Below are positions 17,257 to 25,625 of a DNA stretch of 64,000 nt, in pieces (the stretch's first letter is position 1; each line of letters opens with the position of its first letter). The position numbers and the translations under genes were made by a program. This stretch comes from Alphaproteobacteria bacterium (GTDB lineage: Bacteria; Pseudomonadota; Alphaproteobacteria; Micropepsales; Micropepsaceae): positions 1-64,000 of the forward strand of contig JAATGP010000025.1 of assembly GCA_015654635.1 (NCBI GenBank), given 5' to 3'. The notes beneath the pieces are model-generated. The model was given only the letters and a program-made list of their open reading frames with translations. It was not told the DNA's origin and made no database searches.

Positions 17257-18663
17257 TTAAGGGATTGCGAGACGGTCCGGCAGAACGCCCCTTAGAAGCG
17301 GGGTCTTGTCCATCCGGACAACCGGGCCGAGAAGCTCGAACCAGCCGTCCTTCGTTTCGCACGAATAGAGATAGGGGTCGAGTCCATCGCGCGTGGTCAT
17401 CGCGGCAGCGTCGATTCGGCCCAGCCCCATGAGCCAGTCCGCGGTGGCGGCCAGACTGACCTCGACATGCCAGCTGCCGCCTTCCCGGATCCGGCGCAGC
17501 ACCGCTGCCATCGCGCCCGCCGCGGCGAGGCTGCCGGTAAGGGTGGAAAGGACCGGCGCCGCGATCAGGGCGGGCAGCGCTTCCTGCGGCCGGCCGCGTT
17601 TGGCAGCAAGGTAAGCCCCCTGCTCGGCCGCCAGCCCCGTAGCGGCCTGCACCACCGCTTCGAAACCGCGGCGCGGCGCCCACGCGCCGGAATAGGCCGA
17701 CAGCGAAACGGTGACGATGCCAGGGGCGGCGTGGGCCAGAGTGGCAGGCGAAAAGCCGAGTTTGGCCAGCGCGCCGGGGCGATGGGAATCGACCACGATA
17801 TGAGCATCGCGGACCAAAAGGCGCAGCGCTTCGGCATCGCCAGGCTTGGCCAGATCGAGTTCGCGGGCCTGCTTGCCCGCAGCAAAGCCATACGCCTCAA
17901 CGGTTGCATGGCGCGGTGAGGTGATCGAAAGCACCTCGGCCCCATGCGCGGCCAAACCCCATGTGGCGGCTTCGCCGGCGCTAAGGCGCGTCAGCCCCAA
18001 AACGCGCATCCGGCTCAAGGGCGTCTCGCTCTTGTCGGGGCGGAACGGTGGAGCCTCGCCGATTTTGGTCAGCGTAATGGGGTTAGCGGCTTTGAGACCG
18101 GTGGCGCGCCATTCCTCGGCGCTGCGCACCACGGCCCCGGCAAGGCCGAGAAAGCCGATAGCATCTTCCAGCGCCAAGCCGTTCCATTTGGCGACAGCGT
18201 CGCCCACGGATTTGGCGTTGTCCTTGGCGTTGAGCAGCTCCAGCGTGCGGCGGGCCAGATGCGGAAAGGCGCCACGCATATAAAGCCAGCGCCGGTCGGC
18301 CGAGCGATAAAAGCCGGTGGTGGCGGTTTCGTCTTTGTGCGGAGGAATTGGCGAGCCGTTGCGGCGCACCAGGCTCTCGGCCGCAAGCGAGGCGCAAGCG
18401 GCGGCGAGATCGATCCGGATGGTCTGCTTTTCGCCGCCGCGAAAGCGCCAGATCTCGCCTGCCGCGGCGGCCCCGAAGGCCAGCGATGACGCCGCCGCCG
18501 TCGCCAGGCGAAAGGGCGTGGCAAAACGCTCGACCGGTTTTTCGGTGGCGGATTTTTCCGCAAGGGCTCTTTCGGGTTCAGAACCCTCGAATTCCGGAAC
18601 CGGCAACGGGGCTGCACCCGTAGCGCGGTTGAGAAATTCGAATGCAGCGTGCGGCGTCGTCAT
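17257..18663 (-). CDS. Family III (CaiB/BaiF) CoA-transferase-like protein, catalytic Asp apparently missing
   Basis: 468 residues from the ATG at 18663. The family signature is clear: RMRVLGLTRLSAGEAATWGLAAHGAEVLSI is a variant of the conserved CoA-binding start, and DSHRPGALAKLGF, VSLSAYS and GSWHVEVSLA follow. Family III enzymes use an Asp in a D-x-x-TG element before the long helix. Here that segment reads PVLSTLTGSLAA, with Ser at the expected position. The N-terminal 180 residues are a second, more divergent half. It may be a non-catalytic paralogue or use a different residue. The hypothetical 113-aa gene follows closely. Confidence 0.8.
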   Translation of the reverse strand: MTTPHAAFEFLNRATGAAPLPVPEFEGSEPERALAEKSATEKPVERFATPFRLATAAASSLAFGAAAAGEIWRFRGGEKQTIRIDLAAACASLAAESLVRRNGSPIPPHKDETATTGFYRSADRRWLYMRGAFPHLARRTLELLNAKDNAKSVGDAVAKWNGLALEDAIGFLGLAGAVVRSAEEWRATGLKAANPITLTKIGEAPPFRPDKSETPLSRMRVLGLTRLSAGEAATWGLAAHGAEVLSITSPRHATVEAYGFAAGKQARELDLAKPGDAEALRLLVRDAHIVVDSHRPGALAKLGFSPATLAHAAPGIVTVSLSAYSGAWAPRRGFEAVVQAATGLAAEQGAYLAAKRGRPQEALPALIAAPVLSTLTGSLAAAGAMAAVLRRIREGGSWHVEVSLAATADWLMGLGRIDAAAMTTRDGLDPYLYSCETKDGWFELLGPVVRMDKTPLLRGVLPDRLAIP

Positions 18664-18794
18664 CGATGCCTCCGGCGACTGCGGCGTTGCCCAGCCGGCA
18701 AATCGGCTCGTCAGCCTTTTTAGGCTGCAAACCCTCATACCCGCAAATGCGGATTCCCCCGAATCAGTTGCAGAGCTTAGCGCGGCTTGGCGCG

Positions 18795-20234
18795 TCAGGC
18801 CGCCACTTGCGCACCAGCGGCTTTGCCGCGACGGCGCAGGAATTCGGTTTCACTGTCGTCAAAGAGCAGTGCCGTAAGCTCTAATGAAAGTTGAAACTGA
18901 GATTCTACAACCAAACGGCGAGCACCTTCTGCCGTCCGCAATTCCTTGAGCACGTCTTCGCAATAGCTGCGCACCAAAAGCGTAATCTCGTCCATGGCAG
19001 TCTGGTGCCTGGCACCGAAAGAGCCAGCGACCGATAGATGTTTGCTGCGCGCCATGACTCTGGCATAGCGCAAGGCCCGCGCCGTGCGGTCGGCATCGAC
19101 GGGCTTGTTGAAATCGGGAACACGCGGGCCGCCCGAATAGCCTGCCTTGTGGGTGGGCAGCGCCCCCGCGATTTCTTTCGGCGCCCGCTCCATGAAGGTT
19201 TCCATTGCCGAACCGACGGTGGCGCGATCCTTCAAGAGGCGCTGGCCCCAGCGGCCGGTGCGCAGAATTTCGACCTCTTTGACGATGGCGCTGGAAATAT
19301 TGGTGAAGGCCGTCAGGTGCGCCAGCAACACCGCTTCGTCGAAGACGGGCTGGCGAATGCCCAAGATGACGTTGCGGGAGTCTTCCATGTCGGCAAAGAG
19401 AACATCGCCCGCCAGCCCCATATCGGTGGAAGAGATCAGGGCGTCATGGCTTTGACGCGCGATCAGGGTGGCGAGTTTCAGCGCTTCCCAGGGCTTGGTC
19501 AGACGGCGCATCGCCACCACCGAAACCAGCGGCGCGGCATCCGGATTGTTTGCAAGGACGGATTCAAACAGGCTGCGCAGGCCCCAGAGCAATTCCTCAT
19601 TGAGGCTTGGCGTCGGCTTGAGCAGCAGCGCTTGCACCGCCAGCATGGCCGAGCCCGACTGCAGCACCAAAGCCATATCGGTAATGTCGGCAACCACCGC
19701 CTCGCCGCCCAGATGCATCAGAGCGCGTTTGCGATTGGAGGCCAGGGCCGCCAGCATCGCACTGCCAGCCACCGGCCAGAATTGTTCGGCCCGGGCCAGC
19801 GCCGCGGCGAGCTTGGACGACACCACCGCATTGCGAACATCGTCGCTATAGCTTTGTGTTTCTTTGGCCAAAAGGTGTTTGCTCAGCCATTGCCACACCG
19901 GCACCACATGGCTGCGCAAAATCCGGCCCCGCTGTTTCTCCACGCGCGGCACGTTGACCAGAAGATCCTCGAAGGGGCGGCAGAACAAACGCAGCGGTGT
20001 GGGGGTGCGCCGCGAGGCATCGCTGACGCGCAAGACCGGGCGCAAGCCATCCAGAATCAGCTGATGCGGCAGGGCTTTGCCATCGACCAGACGATCAATT
20101 TCAATAGCCTGCGCCAGACGCGAAGCCACCTCGCCCGGCAAGCTGCCGAGAAAAGATTGAAGCAAATTGAGCCTGTTGTCCGACAGCATTTTGGTCTGGG
20201 TGACGTCCGCAAAACGAGGATCTGGAACGATCAC
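18795..20234 (-). CDS. Conserved-looking hypothetical protein, 479 aa
   Basis: Long frame with good codon bias, starting at GTG (20234); the ATG at 20189 (MLSDNRLNLLQSFLG) is an alternative, and neither has a strong ribosome binding site. The protein looks all-helical, without a signal peptide or membrane segment. Ala/Leu-rich helices predominate, and a charged C-terminus ends RRRGKAAGAQVAA. I do not recognise a domain; DUF2336-like repeats were considered but the pattern does not fit well. It stands between a CoA-transferase-like gene and a two-component operon, all on the minus strand with gaps of 47 to 131 bases. Confidence 0.75.
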   Translation of the reverse strand: MIVPDPRFADVTQTKMLSDNRLNLLQSFLGSLPGEVASRLAQAIEIDRLVDGKALPHQLILDGLRPVLRVSDASRRTPTPLRLFCRPFEDLLVNVPRVEKQRGRILRSHVVPVWQWLSKHLLAKETQSYSDDVRNAVVSSKLAAALARAEQFWPVAGSAMLAALASNRKRALMHLGGEAVVADITDMALVLQSGSAMLAVQALLLKPTPSLNEELLWGLRSLFESVLANNPDAAPLVSVVAMRRLTKPWEALKLATLIARQSHDALISSTDMGLAGDVLFADMEDSRNVILGIRQPVFDEAVLLAHLTAFTNISSAIVKEVEILRTGRWGQRLLKDRATVGSAMETFMERAPKEIAGALPTHKAGYSGGPRVPDFNKPVDADRTARALRYARVMARSKHLSVAGSFGARHQTAMDEITLLVRSYCEDVLKELRTAEGARRLVVESQFQLSLELTALLFDDSETEFLRRRGKAAGAQVAA

Positions 20235-20281
20235 TTTAGGCCATCAGTGTTAATGGCCGATTGCCGTGGTCGCGTAGGTGC

Positions 20282-21703
20282 TTATCCCAGCGCTGGCAGG
20301 ATCAGCTCAGCCGAAAGGCCGCCGATAGCGGCTTTCTCCAGGGCAAGGCCGCCGCCGTAGAGCTTGGCGATGTCGCGGACGATGGAAAGCCCGAGCCCGG
20401 AGCCGGGCACGCTTTCGTCCAGCTTTTCGCCGCGGTCCATTACCCGTCCGCGATCCTCCGGGGCGAGGCCCGGCCCGTCATCGGCAACCACAAGACGAAA
20501 ACTACGGCCCCCCAGCAGCGTCACATCAACCAAGACGCGCGTTTTGGCCCATTTGCAGGCATTGTCCATCAGATTGCCCGCCATTTCTTCCAGGTCCTGG
20601 CGCTCGCCGCGGAAATAGAGTCCAGACGGGCATTCCACCGCAATGTCCAGACAACGGCTGCTGTGGATGCGGGTCAAGACCCGCGCCAAATCCTCCAGCA
20701 CCGGTGCCACCGCTGTGCGGTTGCCGAGCGCGTTAAGAGCGCCAGCGGTGCGGGCACGGGTCAAATAGTGATCGACCTGGCGGCGCATGACGCCCGCTTG
20801 GCGTTTAACGCTATCAGCTAGCGGGCCGGGATTGGCATCGGCCTCGGCCACCAACACCGTCAGCGGGGTTTTGAGGAAATGGGCGAGATTGGCGACATGG
20901 GTGCGGGCCCGCCCCACCACCTCCGCCGAATGCTCGATCAGGCTGTTGAGTTCGGAGGCTAGCGGCGCGATCTCGGCGGGGAAGGTGCCTTCCAGGCGCT
21001 GGGCGGCGCCGGAGCGGATGCGGGCGAGCGATTTTTCCACCTGCCGCAAGGGCTGCAAGCCCACCCGCACCTGCAGGAACACCGCCCCCACAAGGCCCAG
21101 GAACAGCGCCGTAAACGACCAGAAGATGGTATTGTTGAACTCGGCGATGGAGGCGTCCACGCTCGCCATGTCGCCCGCCACGATCACGGTATAATATTTG
21201 AAATCCTTAGGATCTTTGGTGGCGGTGACGGGAAACGACAGCTTGCGCGTCAAAACCCGCAAACGCTGATCGAGCGGGCCCTCGGCATAGCCCCAAGAAA
21301 CGCCTTCTTTGTTCACCAGATCATGCACATGCAGCGTCTGGTCGAGCAGCGAATGGGAGATCATCACCGGCATCCCGCCAGACGGTTCGATCTGCCAATA
21401 AAGCCCCGAATACGCTCTGGCAAAACGCCGGTTCAAGAAGCGTTCGGCGAGCGCGATGTCACCGCTTGAATCCGGCTCGGCCGCGGCGATGAGGCCGTCG
21501 AGATCGACCTGCAGGCCGGTGTCGAAATTGTCCCGCATCGCCGCCACATAGGCGTTGGAGAGCACAAAGCCGCCAACCGCGAGCCCGATTGCCGCCCACA
21601 CGGCAGCCGCCAGGATCAGCCGCCTCGCCAGCGAGCGCGGCGCCAGATCGTGCCTAAGCTTTTTTGGGAGCTGCTGGATCGTCGAGGCAATAGCCAAGGC
21701 CAC
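20282..21703 (-). CDS. Sensor histidine kinase, PhoQ-like
   Basis: 473 residues: a membrane segment at about 28-50 (LILAAAVWAAIGLAVGGFVL), a periplasmic domain (50-180), a second membrane segment near 185-205, and a HAMP-like linker. The H-box is atypical, HVANLAHFLKTPLTVL, as in PhoQ-type kinases of this group. N-box MDNACKWA and ATP boxes DDGPGLAPEDRG and GSGLGLSIV follow. The ATG at 21703 lies 50 bases inside the response regulator gene; no closer start is visible. It probably senses an envelope or cation signal with its PepSY-containing operon partner. Confidence 0.92.
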   Translation of the reverse strand: MALAIASTIQQLPKKLRHDLAPRSLARRLILAAAVWAAIGLAVGGFVLSNAYVAAMRDNFDTGLQVDLDGLIAAAEPDSSGDIALAERFLNRRFARAYSGLYWQIEPSGGMPVMISHSLLDQTLHVHDLVNKEGVSWGYAEGPLDQRLRVLTRKLSFPVTATKDPKDFKYYTVIVAGDMASVDASIAEFNNTIFWSFTALFLGLVGAVFLQVRVGLQPLRQVEKSLARIRSGAAQRLEGTFPAEIAPLASELNSLIEHSAEVVGRARTHVANLAHFLKTPLTVLVAEADANPGPLADSVKRQAGVMRRQVDHYLTRARTAGALNALGNRTAVAPVLEDLARVLTRIHSSRCLDIAVECPSGLYFRGERQDLEEMAGNLMDNACKWAKTRVLVDVTLLGGRSFRLVVADDGPGLAPEDRGRVMDRGEKLDESVPGSGLGLSIVRDIAKLYGGGLALEKAAIGGLSAELILPALG

Positions 21704-22331
21704 GCACCGTTTGGATGACGTCGGATTCTAGCTTTTTGCGCAAGCGCCCGACAAAGACTTCAATGGTATTCGAATCGCGGTCGAAATCCTGATCATAAAG
21801 ATGTTCGACCAATTCGGTGCGCGAGACCACCCGGCCCTTATGATGGGCAAGATAGGCGAGCAAGCGGTATTCCAGACTGGTCAGCTTGACCGGATTGCCA
21901 TTGAGGGTGACGCGGCTCGAGCGTGTGTCGATGCGGAGCGGTCCGATCTCGATTTCGGCGGTCGCAATGCCGGCGGCGCGGCGCAGCAGGGCGCGCAAAC
22001 GGGCGAGCAATTCCTCGGTATAGAACGGCTTGGCGAGATAATCGTCGGCGCCAGCATCAAAGCCCGCCACCTTGTCGGACCAGCTATCGCGCGCAGTGAG
22101 AATGAGGACGGGCATCGCCTTATGGGCTTTGCGCCATTGCTGCAGCACGCGCACGCCATCCATCTTGGGCAGGCCGAGATCTAAGATCACCGCATCATAA
22201 GGCTCGGTATCGCCGAGAAAGTGACCCTCCTCGCCATCGAAAGCCTGATCCACCACATAGCCCGCATCGCCGAGCGCCTTTTTCAAGGTCCGCTGCAGAT
22301 CGGCATCGTCTTCGACCAGCAAAAGCCGCAT
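21654..22331 (-). CDS. OmpR/PhoP-family response regulator
   Basis: 225 residues from the ATG at 22331 (MRLLLVEDDADLQRTL); upstream codons in frame are low-complexity shadow of the PepSY gene. The receiver has phosphoacceptor Asp in DAVILDLGLPKMDG and the Lys in LAKPFYTEEL. The winged helix has LTSLEYRLLAYLAHHKGRVVSR and NTIEVFVGRLRKKLE. It starts 4 bases after the PepSY gene stop and overlaps the kinase gene, so the three form one operon of the kind often found with PhoP/PhoQ-like systems. Confidence 0.94.
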   Translation of the reverse strand: MRLLLVEDDADLQRTLKKALGDAGYVVDQAFDGEEGHFLGDTEPYDAVILDLGLPKMDGVRVLQQWRKAHKAMPVLILTARDSWSDKVAGFDAGADDYLAKPFYTEELLARLRALLRRAAGIATAEIEIGPLRIDTRSSRVTLNGNPVKLTSLEYRLLAYLAHHKGRVVSRTELVEHLYDQDFDRDSNTIEVFVGRLRKKLESDVIQTVRGLGYCLDDPAAPKKA

Positions 22332-22335
22332 CGTC

Positions 22336-22824
22336 TCACCTGTTCGAATGGGGCCGGCTGTCATTACGACCGCGCTCTGAACCATGACCACCACGCTCGG
22401 GACCGCGATCATACCGCCCGCTACCGCCAACACCAGGGCCGCCGTTGCGATCCGGGCCTTCCTGGCGGCCCCAGCCGCGATCGCCGTAACGGCCGTCGTC
22501 GTCGCGGTAATTGCCGCCGCGTGGCCAGCCGCGATTGTCGCCATCGGGGCGATAGCGCGGCGCCCCGTTCATGATCTGGCCGCTGCGGGCATCGACGGCA
22601 AACCAGATGATCCGCCCATCCGGCGTCATCCATTTGATTCGATAAGAGGCTTGGCCATCAGGGGAAAAGAATGGGCCTTCCGCATCGTAAAAGGTGCCGG
22701 GCACCGCTTGGCGGATATGCGGCAGCACGCGGTCCAGCGAAGAACCGCCACGCCGGTTTTGGGCCGAAGCCGCAAACGCGAGCGCAAAAACACAAAATAT
22801 GATAGTTATCGAACGCGCGCGCAT
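22336..22824 (-). CDS. Secreted PepSY-like protein
   Basis: 162 residues from the ATG at 22824, starting a signal peptide (MRARSITIIFCVFALAFAASA). Residues 25-85 have the PepSY-like pattern of a short helix followed by YRIKWMTPDGRIIWFAVDARSGQI. The C-terminal half is a low-complexity Gly/Arg/Asp-rich tail. PepSY proteins are commonly encoded just upstream of PhoP/PhoQ-like pairs and are thought to modulate the sensor in the periplasm; the order here is the same. It is transcribed divergently from the RcnB-like pair. Confidence 0.8.
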   Translation of the reverse strand: MRARSITIIFCVFALAFAASAQNRRGGSSLDRVLPHIRQAVPGTFYDAEGPFFSPDGQASYRIKWMTPDGRIIWFAVDARSGQIMNGAPRYRPDGDNRGWPRGGNYRDDDGRYGDRGWGRQEGPDRNGGPGVGGSGRYDRGPERGGHGSERGRNDSRPHSNR

Positions 22825-23012
22825 ACGTCTGTCGATAGTCCCCGAGACATGAACCGTCGGTGAACATGTCATCCAGAGTTGGTTCAGTCAGCCCATACTA
22901 GTCTGTCCATCATCAAAGCGGCGAGGATTTTCCTTGGTTTTGATGTCGCGCAACCAAGCCGCCGCGAACGCATTAACGTATTGGGGGCCGGTATGGCCCA
23001 GAGGAGACAGAG

Positions 23013-23417
23013 ATGAAGATCAAAACGCTTCTTTTGACGGCTGCTGCGGCTGCCATGCTTTCTTCCAGCGGCGCGCTGGCGCAGGACTGGGGTCGTGATC
23101 GTGATCATCGCGATCATATGTCGGACCGTCATGACCGTAACGATTGGCGCGGCCACGAGAATTGGCATTGGCGTGATGACCGCGGCAGCTGGCATGGCGA
23201 TCACGACCGCTATTGGCGCCACGATTATCGCGGCTATCTGAGGGGCACAGATGTCTATTACCGCACGCTGCGCGCCCATGGCTATACACGTTGGGACGGT
23301 GCTCCGTATTGGTATCAGGGCCGCTATGTCGTGCGCAGTTATGACCGCTTCGGCCGCCCCGCCTTCATAGAAATGAATCCCTATACCGGCGGCTTCGTCG
23401 GTGTGGTGCGGTTCTAA
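23013..23417 (+). CDS. RcnB-like secreted His-rich protein (paralogue 1)
   Basis: 134 residues with a ribosome binding site (AGGAGACAG) and a signal peptide ending GALA. The middle is a run of Asp/His/Arg/Trp repeats (e.g. HRDHMSDRHDRND). The C-terminus carries the RcnB-type module GAPYWYQGRYVVRSYDR and NPYTGGFVGVVRF. RcnB proteins are periplasmic and modulate nickel/cobalt efflux in E. coli; a role in metal or envelope homeostasis is inferred. It is 58% or so alike at the C-terminal 60 residues to the next gene (by eye), so the two arose by tandem duplication. Confidence 0.8.
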   Translation: MKIKTLLLTAAAAAMLSSSGALAQDWGRDRDHRDHMSDRHDRNDWRGHENWHWRDDRGSWHGDHDRYWRHDYRGYLRGTDVYYRTLRAHGYTRWDGAPYWYQGRYVVRSYDRFGRPAFIEMNPYTGGFVGVVRF

Positions 23418-23491
23418 CACCATCCGATGCATGATCTTGAGCCTTACGGTTCGCAGTCGCCCCTCCCTGCCGGAACTGCAAGGTAATCAAG

Positions 23492-23526
23492 CGAAAGCCC
23501 GTGGCGCCCCCCGCTACGGGCTTTCG
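23492..23526 (+). terminator. Terminator-like hairpin after the first RcnB-like gene
   Basis: GAAAGCCCGT pairs perfectly with ACGGGCTTTC around a 13-base loop, 75 bases past the stop. There is no long T-tract, so it may only partly stop transcription and reduce read-through into the second paralogue. Confidence 0.55.
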
Positions 23527-23629
23527 GCATCGTCTGACTGATACAGCTTGTTACGACGGGGCAAAGACACTGCAACAATTGACTGCTAAGCGGGTTGTCC
23601 CGCAACAGATCATTAAAGGAGGCACCGTC

Positions 23630-24031
23630 ATGACGATGCAAAAAGTTTTCCTAACGGCAATTGCCAGCGTGGTAATTTCGACGGGTGCTGCAATGGCCGC
23701 TCCGGATTGCGGCCGCGATCGCGACGGCTGCCGCAATGAGCAGCATCACGCAGCCACAGGCGCCATGGGCGGCGCCATGCGGGCTGCCGTCGGGCATGAC
23801 CAAAATGGCGGCGGCGCGCATGACCGTTATTGGAAGCCCCAATATCATGGCTTTGTAGCGCAAGATCGCGTCTTCTCGGCACTGCGCGGCCACGGCTATT
23901 CCCGTTTCAACGGCGCCCCCTATTGGTATCAAGGCCGCTATGTGGTGAAGAGCTTCGACCGTTCGGGCCGGCCGATCTTTGTTGAAATCAACCCCTACAC
24001 CGGCGACTTCGTGGGCGTGGTGCGGTTCTAA
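23630..24031 (+). CDS. RcnB-like secreted protein (paralogue 2)
   Basis: 133 residues; the ATG at 23630 is chosen because AAAGGAGG stands 8 bases before it. The signal peptide ends GAAMA. The N-terminal part has two Cys (PDCGRDRDGCRNEQHH) absent from the first paralogue. The C-terminus repeats the module (GAPYWYQGRYVVKSFDR, NPYTGDFVGVVRF). The Cys pair and His suggest metal binding or a disulfide, which is inference. A strong terminator follows. Confidence 0.8.
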   Translation: MTMQKVFLTAIASVVISTGAAMAAPDCGRDRDGCRNEQHHAATGAMGGAMRAAVGHDQNGGGAHDRYWKPQYHGFVAQDRVFSALRGHGYSRFNGAPYWYQGRYVVKSFDRSGRPIFVEINPYTGDFVGVVRF

Positions 24032-24053
24032 GCACCGTTACCGTGTGATACGC

Positions 24054-24092
24054 AAAGGCCCGTTCCTCTCGAAGGTGCGGGCCTTTGTTTTA
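24054..24092 (+). terminator. Rho-independent terminator after the second RcnB-like gene
   Basis: AAAGGCCCG pairs with CGGGCCTTT around a 15-base loop and is followed by GTTTTA. It is placed between two convergent genes and may serve both directions. Confidence 0.75.
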
Positions 24093-24554
24093 GACGCTCT
24101 TCTTCGCCCGGTCCCCGAACCACCAGACGATCGCCGTGACAGCAGCGAAGACCAGGCTGTCGGAGATTTCGCTGCGCGCGGCATCACCCGGCGATAGCGC
24201 GAAGAAGGCCGCACCCAAAAAACTGCAGAGGCCGATGGTGAGCGCAGGCCGCACCAAAGCGCGCGCCGCATTGACCCAAGCATAGCTCGCCCCGATGGCG
24301 CCTTCCGCCTTCAGGCTGTCGGAAAGCCCGCTCCACGACCCCGAGGCGGCGGTGACAGCAAGAGCCTGTTGATTGGCGGCGGCAGCGGCTTTGCTTTGCA
24401 TGTCGAGGACACGCTCGTCATGGCCCCATTCTTCCTTCTTCTGCGCGAAAACCTCGCGCGCTTCGAAAATGCCGATCACCTTGGTGGCGACATTGCCTAC
24501 CAGACCAAACAAACCCCCGCCCAAAGCGGAGTCGAAGAAAGAGGCGATATCCAT
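24090..24554 (-). CDS. GTA-type holin (three-TM holin family)
   Basis: 154 residues. A glycine-rich start (FFDSALGGGLFGLVGNVATKV) is followed by a charged amphipathic helix (KKEEWGHDERVLDMQSKA), then the conserved GSWSGLSDS. Two clear membrane spans follow, about residues 95-115 (RPALTIGLCSFLGAAFFAL) and 125-145 (FAAVTAIVWWFGDRA). This order of WGH, GSW, RP and WWFGDR matches what I know of the holin family tied to gene-transfer-agent release. The 15 kb GTA structural cluster begins about 1 kb away, which supports the call. It would permeabilise the inner membrane for particle release. Confidence 0.75.
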   Translation of the reverse strand: MDIASFFDSALGGGLFGLVGNVATKVIGIFEAREVFAQKKEEWGHDERVLDMQSKAAAAANQQALAVTAASGSWSGLSDSLKAEGAIGASYAWVNAARALVRPALTIGLCSFLGAAFFALSPGDAARSEISDSLVFAAVTAIVWWFGDRAKKSV

Positions 24555-24669
24555 TTTGCGATTCTCCTTGGGGATGAATGATACAAGCCGCCGCTGCCCG
24601 CTTCGCCGGGCAACCCGCAGCTAGACTTTTTGTGCGCACCCGGATTAGCGTTGCTGCTTTCCACGCAAA

Positions 24670-25625
24670 GTGATTGCAATTGCCATGCACAGTTACAGGC
24701 GCGATATCGACGGTTTGCGCGCTGTTGCGGTCATCTGCGTGGTGCTTTTTCATGCCGGCGTGCCGGGCTTCGGAGGCGGTTTTCTCGGCGTCGACGTCTT
24801 CTTCGTCATCTCCGGCTTTCTGATCACCGGGGTATTGCTGACGCGGACGCCCTCTGTGGCATCGCTGCTATGGTTTTATGAACGGCGCATCCGCCGCATC
24901 GCACCGGCGCTGGTGCTGGTGCTGGTGGCCTCGTCGCTGGCGGCATTTGTCATTCTGTCGCCATTCGAATTGCAGGGATACGCCAGGACCGTCGTCTCAG
25001 CGACCGTGTTCGCCTCCAATTTCGATTTCATGCTTTTGGGAAATTATTTCGGCATCACGGCTCAAGAGCTTCCCTTGCAACATCTGTGGTCGCTCGCCGT
25101 CGAGGAACAATTCTATCTCATCTTCCCCCTAGTGCTTTGGGGACTCCTGCGGCGGCCGAAGAAGACCGTTTGGATCGCCTTAGGCTTGGTGTTTGCTTTT
25201 TCCCTGGCCTATTCCACCCTGGCTGCCGGAATGAGACCGACGCAGGCCTTCTATTCGCCCGCCTCGCGCGCCTGGGAACTCCTGCTCGGTGCCTTGGTGG
25301 CGCTTCGTCCTCTGCCGAGCGTTGGTCCCAATCGGTGGTCCGCCGTGCTTTCTGTCGCTGCCCTGGCGGCCATCCTTGTACCGGTCGCGTTCTATTCCAG
25401 CACAACCACATGGCCTGGTCTTCATGCCGCCATTCCCTGCCTCGGCACGGCGATCTTGCTGGCCTTGCATGGCAACTTCCGAACCCCGGCGGCATGGTTG
25501 CTGAGGCTGAAGCCGCTGAGCTTTATCGGCCTTATCTCCTATTCGCTTTATCTGTGGCATTGGCCAGTTTTCATCTTCTACGGCCGCTATGTCCTGCGCA
25601 CCATCACCGCTGCAGAATATGCTAT
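24670..25625 (+). pseudogene. Membrane acyltransferase (OafA/YrhL type), truncated at its 3' end
   Basis: The first ~318 codons are a good acyltransferase-3 domain. The start is YRRDIDGLRAVAVICVVLFH, with the catalytic His of the family, then GVDVFFVISGFLI, YERRIRRIAPALVLVLVAS, LWSLAVEEQFYLIFP and GLISYSLYLWHWPVFIFY. About 25625 the translation turns into the antisense of the GTA host-specificity gene and ends at 25983 as a meaningless tail. Proteins starting like this usually continue with further membrane spans and often an SGNH hydrolase domain, so a third to a half of the gene is missing. It may transfer acyl groups to surface glycans if still active. Confidence 0.8.
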
